The position numbers were made by a program, and so were the translations under genes. A stretch of 64,000 nucleotides of DNA, from assembly GCA_029204225.1 (NCBI GenBank), contig MU832560.1:1-64000 (forward strand). Direction: 5' to 3'. The notes below the pieces were generated by a model. The model saw only the letters and a list, made by a program, of their open reading frames with translations. It searched no databases and was not told the origin of the DNA. Origin of the DNA: Diphasiastrum complanatum (lineage: Eukaryota; Streptophyta; Lycopodiopsida; Lycopodiales; Lycopodiaceae). Positions 59,018 to 64,000 of the stretch are shown piece by piece (position 1 is the first letter of the stretch; every line of letters begins with the position of its first letter).

Positions 59018-59563
59018 AGGCCTTCAAAATTCATCTTTTTAAGCTTAGAATGAGTGAAAAGGGGGCCCGATATTTCCTTGGGCCCCCATTTTGAGAGAAA
59101 ATTTTGAAAAAAAAGGGGGAGGGGGATGGGAGTACATCCCCCCCCCCCCCGCTCTCTCTCTCTCCCTCGGGGCCAGCTGGCCCGTCGCGCCCGACCCACC
59201 CCTCTGGGCCGCTGGCCCTCCTGCCCACTTGGAGCCGCTGAGCCGGGTGGGAGCGCGATGAGCGCGCGCTCCCAGGTCACCCCCCTCCCTCTTTGACAGG
59301 ACAACGAGGGGTGTGTGTGTTAGGTGTGGCCCTCCGGGCCACGCGAATCAACGAGGGCCAGTGGCCCGGACGGGTGGGTGGGGCACGACGGGCCAACTGG
59401 CCCCGAGGGAGAGAGAGAGAGCAGGGAAGGCGGGGGGGGGGGGGATGTACTCCCATCCCCCTCCCCTTTTTCTCAATTTTTTTTTTCAAAATGGGGGCCC
59501 AAGGAAATATCGGGCCCCCTTTTCACTCATTCTAAGGTTAAAAAGATGAATTTTGAAGGCCTT
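59018..59563. repeat. Large GC-rich inverted repeat (foldback)
   Basis: The left arm begins AGGCCTTCAAAATTCATCTT at about 59018; the right arm ends with its complement at about 59563. Within the arms GGGGGCCCGATATTTCCTTG, the C-run, GCTCTCTCTCTC and CTCGGGGCCAG(C/T)TGGCCCG recur in inverted order. Arms are about 250 bp with a short centre near 59285-59300. The GC content is far above the surroundings. No transposase is present, so a non-autonomous foldback or MITE-like element is the simplest reading. Confidence 0.85.
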
Positions 59564-61670
59564 GAAAAAATAGATGTTATGGATTTAAATTTTCTGGCTA
59601 CATTAAAAATTAGGTGTCCTTGCTATATTATGTTAGGCTTAAGTGAAGCCTACTAAAATATAAGTTAGCCCATGATAAACCCAGGGTGAACTGCCACATA
59701 GGATGATTAATGAGTTAATTAATCCTAATTAGCAAACATGTTTAGGCAAGGAAGAGGCTACTTATTAAGCTGTTGTGGGTATAGTTTACTAAACACAAAT
59801 GCTAATCCCAATTTTCTACCAAAAAGTGAAACAAAAGGCTGCAAATAGTCTTTCAAAATAGGGCTAAGAACCTTTGCTAGAGCATTAGCCTTGAATAGCT
59901 GAAATATGATATATGTAGTATCTGTGTCAACTCTCTAGATCCCAATTCAGTTCAAATTGATTAGATTTATATCATTTATAATTGATTTTTTGAATCATTT
60001 AGCTTTCTTAAAAAGGAGAGCACGAGAAATCCACAAGAGAAGAAATTTTGAAATGAAGAAAAAGTGAAAAACTCAATTCAAATTGTTGGATTATTCTAAA
60101 ATCATTGAATCATAATTCTTTGGAAAGCATGTTTCATAATTCACATGCAACTTTGAAACAAAAAGTAAGGTTGAAACTCGATTCTAATATCTAGATTATT
60201 CAAGTAAATTCTAAAAATTTGAATCGTGATTTTCTAGAGTTGTGGTGCAAAAAGGGAGAAATTTTAAATATGGCATTTCCATCTATTTGGGTAGTCCATG
60301 TAACCAAAAGAACTTTGATCTATGAGCACACTAATGTGTTATGGTGGAGTGTATAGGAATGAAATGGGCTTAGCTAGAAAAAATGCCCACAATTACCAAA
60401 TGAGTATCAAGTGCTCTATGTGTCCCTTGGTGGTCCATGGAGATGTCTGTCCACTACCAAGAACGTAAAGTGAAGTGTGAAGAATCATGGAGTCTTGCTT
60501 TTGGAGTATTTTTCCTTTGCACAAAGGGTACATGATTGTATAGCAAGGCCCAAATACAAGTGATGAAAGTGAGCATGACTGGGCAAATAGGTAGTTTCAA
60601 AGATTTAAATTTCTTTTGCATGTTAGAATTGATGTTAAAACCAAAAGGGATTCGATTAGAGTCAAAATCCAATTATGGAGATTTGTGGGAACTATGTATA
60701 CATGCCTAAGAAAAAGTACATCAAGCCTAGATATATCATTTTGAAAGTACCACACAAGTGTGACTTCATATCATCTATCAATAAGTCATTACCTCCTATC
60801 ACTTTTAAAGAAGATCAATAGAGAAGAGAACTGCATACTATGGATGCACTATCAAACTCTATGGAAAGATCCCTCTTCCTTATGTATGACTTCGACTATC
60901 AAATTTGAACAAAGCTATCGCAATAGACATACGTTCAAACGATTTCATAGACAAACAATTCAAAGTAGAAGATGTATTATATATTTCCGCATTGTATTAG
61001 ACTATTTGATTGAAAAATGATCAAAATGCTAATTCATATAAGAGATAGAGAGCAATTAGATACAAATAACTTCAGAAAAGCATGCAACATTCTAACATAA
61101 TACTGAATGCAATAGGAAGGTAGATTGATTTAGTAAGTATCATGTACAAATCAAATGATGAGAGTACAAAATAATAGCTGACGCAGCCACCTAATCTAAA
61201 CTGTCTCTGAATGACTGATAACTCTATATGAAAAATGTACTTCCGCTAATAAGTAGTAAGTGTTGCTAGCAATAATCTGAATGAGCTAATCGAAAGGTAA
61301 TCAATCATCTGATCTTCTAAAATGATTAGTTATTTACACTAAAGCAACATAAGCTTATCCAATTAGGATAGCCAAATTAGGTCATAGGTTTGGCACTTAG
61401 CATAATGAGCTATCATCCATCCAATTAGGACTTCTAGAATTTTTTTTAGTCAATTAAGGCAAGTCATTAGCTTCATAACAGACAACAACATAAACTATTT
61501 AGTCTTTGACGCCTTCGATAGTTCGTCGTTGTCGAAGCCACACGTTGAGCGATTTTTTAGTATTTCTATAGACTGTGTTGAAACATAAGAAAATCTACAA
61601 AACTAGATAAATGAATGGATGTATAGAGTTAGGAGAATAATCCAACAAATATAACTAGTATTGAAAGCTA
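59564..61670. other. Intergenic, nothing recognised
   Basis: AT-rich, without tandem structure. Open frames such as 60760-61020 carry no known motif. Confidence 0.5.
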
Positions 61671-61741
61671 GGTTGATGGTATGGGACATCAATTTGTTCA
61701 AAGTACCAGCGGACATGAGGGATTGAATAAGTGTTTTATTC

Positions 61742-62700
61742 CTAGAGATATTGTAGTACTCTCTTTGCCAACTTCCAATGTAACGATCCTGGGTTCTGAT
61801 TATATTGGCTCAGCCTGTATACTGCAAATGCTATATCAGGTCTGGTGTTGTTTGCTAGATATAACAATGATCCAATCATCCTACGATAGGGTGTTTTGGC
61901 CATTTGTTCCTCTTCCTCGAGAGTTTGCGGACAATCTGCCTTGTTCAGTATTGTTTCAGGTATCATGGGAGTATGCACACCGTTGCATTAGCATATTGAA
62001 GTCGTCAATGATCTTTTGAGTGTACTTTTGTTGGTAAAGATACAACTTACCACTTTCAAAGTCTCTCATGATCTACAAGCCTAGATAGATTTTAGCTTCT
62101 CCTAGGTCAGTGATCTCAAATATTTCAGAAATGTCTCTTTTGACATTTGAAATTAACTTATCTCTTCTTGAGATGATAGTCATCAACATTCACAACTAAA
62201 ATGATTATTTCATTTTGGACATGTTTGATATAGACATTTGATTCAAGAAATAGAGGTTTGAAGCCTATGGAACGTAGTGCTTCGTCCTTCTTTTCTATAC
62301 CATTGTCTTGCTGCCTGTTTGAGACCATAAATGCTTTTATTCATGTGACATCCGTATTCTAGATATTCTTGGCTTACAAAACCAAGTAGTTGGTCCATGA
62401 ATAAGTCTTCTTCCAATTCTGCATGCTGGAAAGCAGTTTTCTCATCCACTATATGGATTGTCAAATCATGAGTCAGTGCATACGTGAATAACAAGCGAAT
62501 TGATGTATGTTTGACTATTGGTGAGAAAGTATCAGTGTAGTCAATCCCATACTTCTGTGAAAATCCTGTAGCAACCAACCTTGCCTTGTATCTGATGTTT
62601 TCTCCATTAGGACCTGTTTTGATCTTATAGATCCACTTGCACTTGACTAGTTTTTTGCCATCAGGTATAGGTGCGAGTGTTCATACACTGTTCTTGTACA
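61742..62700 (-). pseudogene. Copia reverse transcriptase (element G)
   Basis: The frame at 62243-62578 has [40 protein letters not shown] and SIYGLKQAARQWY. A shifted part at about 62180 reads VVNVDD where YVDD is expected (Asn for Tyr). The 61742-61978 frame has YRRMIGSLLYLANNTRPDIA and WKLAKRVLQYL, the connection domain. RNase H is missing on the left. Confidence 0.88.
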
Positions 62701-63180
62701 TGAATGACATTTCGTCCTCCATTGCCTGAATTCGGCAATATTTATTTGGTCCATCTACAGCTTCCGAGGTTTGTCAGAGAATCCACAAAATTTGATGGCT
62801 GTATTAAAAACATCCTAACCATACCTTTCTGGTGGTTTTCGTTGTCTATCAGATCTTCTCACAGGTGGTTTCAAGTTCGATTCTGCAAGTTTCGAGTTTG
62901 ATTCTGATTCAAGCTTTTCTACTGGAATTCAAGCTGGTGATTTGAGTCTGTCAGGTATTAGATCTTGATCTCCCTCTAGATCTGGTAATCCTATTTCATC
63001 TTCTGCTTGTTTTTCATCTGTTGTCGTTGGTAGCTCATAATAAATTTTTAAGAATTTCATAGCCGACTAGATCACTGTCTGCTATGTATTTCGTCTCATC
63101 AAATTTAACATCTCGAACCATTTTTATCTTGCCAGTTTCGGGTACATAAACATGATACTAGGATGAATGTAACTCGAATC
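62701..63180 (-). pseudogene. Integrase-RT linker (element G)
   Basis: Broken minus-strand frames with acidic and Pro/Ser-rich composition, as expected between integrase and reverse transcriptase. A degenerate VRDVKFDE-like segment lies at about 63095-63120. It stops near the start of the LTR at about 63228. Confidence 0.5.
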
Positions 63181-63227
63181 TGTTAAAAATTCACAATTCT
63201 AGCTTGACTAGTTTTGGTCATATGACT

Positions 63228-63862
63228 TGTAAATAGTTAGATGGTCATGATGTGGCTTGTCACACGTGCCAAATAGCATAGGATTCCATTCATAAGGATG
63301 TTCTCAATTAGACCTAAGTGTTAGAACCTTTGGAATGAGTCCAAATTATGCTTAGATACAAGGGAGAAAAAATAGGAGCTATTTTTGGTAATTTTTGCAT
63401 TGTTGAGGGATCTCCAAGATTCCAACCCTAACTTGGTAGGGATGAAAGATCCACCAAAATTAGCATTAGGGATAGGTTTAGGGCTACTCATACCTGCCCA
63501 AAACCGTGATGGATCATGTATATATAGGTGATGATATCTCACCAAAATCAATCAAGCAATTTCATGTTTTTTCTCTCATAATGGTGCAATTGCTCTCTAT
63601 GTTCATAATTGTTTGAGTATTTGTGATTACTAATGATTATAGGATTGAATGTAGGTCTGGTGTACAGTACTCAGACTGTGGGAGGCCGTACTTTCACACG
63701 TGTGAAGCCTTCTTCAAGGATTTGGGCCATTTAGTGAGGTTCAAGCATAGATTTTTGATGGATTTTGATGGTTCAACTTGTGCTAATCTTATGAAATCAT
63801 AATCTATTGTTTCCCTCATAATTTCAAGTGTTTTAGGATCCTTATTTGCTGTAATTTTTACA
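63228..63862 (+). repeat. Putative 5' LTR of copia element N
   Basis: It ends TTTTTACA directly before a primer site. A start TGTAAATAG at 63228 would give complementary ends. TATATATA at 63518-63525 is a likely TATA box, and CACACGTGTG lies at 63695-63704. Only one copy is inside the window, so the left border is inferred. Confidence 0.55.
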
Positions 63863-63875
63863 TGGTATCAGAGCC
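63863..63875 (+). promoter_or_regulatory. Primer binding site of element N
   Basis: TGGTATCAGAGCC, initiator-Met tRNA type. The element continues past the right edge; no coding part is reached by 64,000. Confidence 0.92.
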
Positions 63876-64000
63876 TAAAGGCTGAAATGAGCTAAATCCT
63901 TGGTTTTCATTCAATTTGATCACAATTTTTGATCTAAATGTTGTGTAGATTGGATCTTAGCATCTAGTATTGATTCTAGAACTCAAAGTGAGTCAGATAC

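Noticed and set aside
58999-59656. Arg/Gly/Pro-rich open frames in the GC-rich block
   Set aside because: They occur on both strands because the inverted repeat is GC-rich, and mirror each other. No domain is visible.

Overview
This window looks like transposon-dense nuclear DNA of a land plant or close green relative. The evidence is many Ty1/copia elements primed by initiator-Met tRNA (TGGTATCAGAGC sites), Ty3/gypsy elements (one with a tRNA-Asp-type primer site, one with a chromodomain), long (GA)n arrays, an AT-rich background, GT-AG splicing, and stop codons that sit where CAG or CGA would be expected, as methylated-cytosine decay produces. The species cannot be fixed. A possible Penelope-like reverse transcriptase scrap and a Crinkler-like nuclease-kinase gene would fit a non-flowering lineage, but that is inference. 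No complete, undamaged host gene was found.

Layout. 1-2.1 kb: (GA)n arrays around the decayed 5' part of a minus-strand copia element. 2.7-5.4 kb (minus) and 7.9-11.6 kb (plus): elements A and B, two copies of one copia family with different internal deletions; a scrap of Penelope-like reverse transcriptase abuts A. 11.8-13.7 kb: a rearranged copia fragment. 15.8-20.9 kb: copia element C with both LTRs and a perfect 5-bp target duplication. C is inserted near the 3' end of a minus-strand gene (20.9-22.5 kb, last codons at 15.8 kb) that encodes a nuclease-like domain plus a protein-kinase-like domain, a Crinkler-type architecture. 23.9-26.2 kb: minus-strand copia H. 26.6-27.7 kb: minus-strand chromovirus fragment. 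28-30.2 kb: AT-rich low-complexity DNA and a short degenerate repeat. 30.7-32.6 kb: a plus-strand fragmentary transposon-like gene with one intron. 33-34.2 kb: minus-strand gypsy fragment, broken by an LTR-like block. 35-39.6 kb: no recognisable genes. 39.6-40.6 kb: compound microsatellites.

40.9-47.3 kb: a copia 3' end, then minus-strand gypsy K with LTR, tRNA-Asp-type primer site, gag, protease and an unexpected coiled-coil reading frame where reverse transcriptase would be expected. 47.7-55.2 kb: copia E, with copia D (49,128-53,754) nested in its integrase between perfect CTACA duplications. 56.1-57.3 kb: a 29-bp minisatellite, then four units of about 257 bp, each with a stem-loop core. 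57.4-58.8 kb: copia F fragment. 59.0-59.6 kb: a GC-rich large inverted repeat. 61.7-63.2 kb: minus-strand copia G. 63.2-64 kb: the LTR and primer site of another copia element (N).

Nearly all coding sequence comes from retroelements. The nuclease-kinase gene is the main candidate for something other than a standard transposon. The coiled-coil reading frame in K, the hairpin satellite, the GC-rich inverted repeat and the intron-bearing transposon-like gene are the other features not explained by standard retroelement parts.
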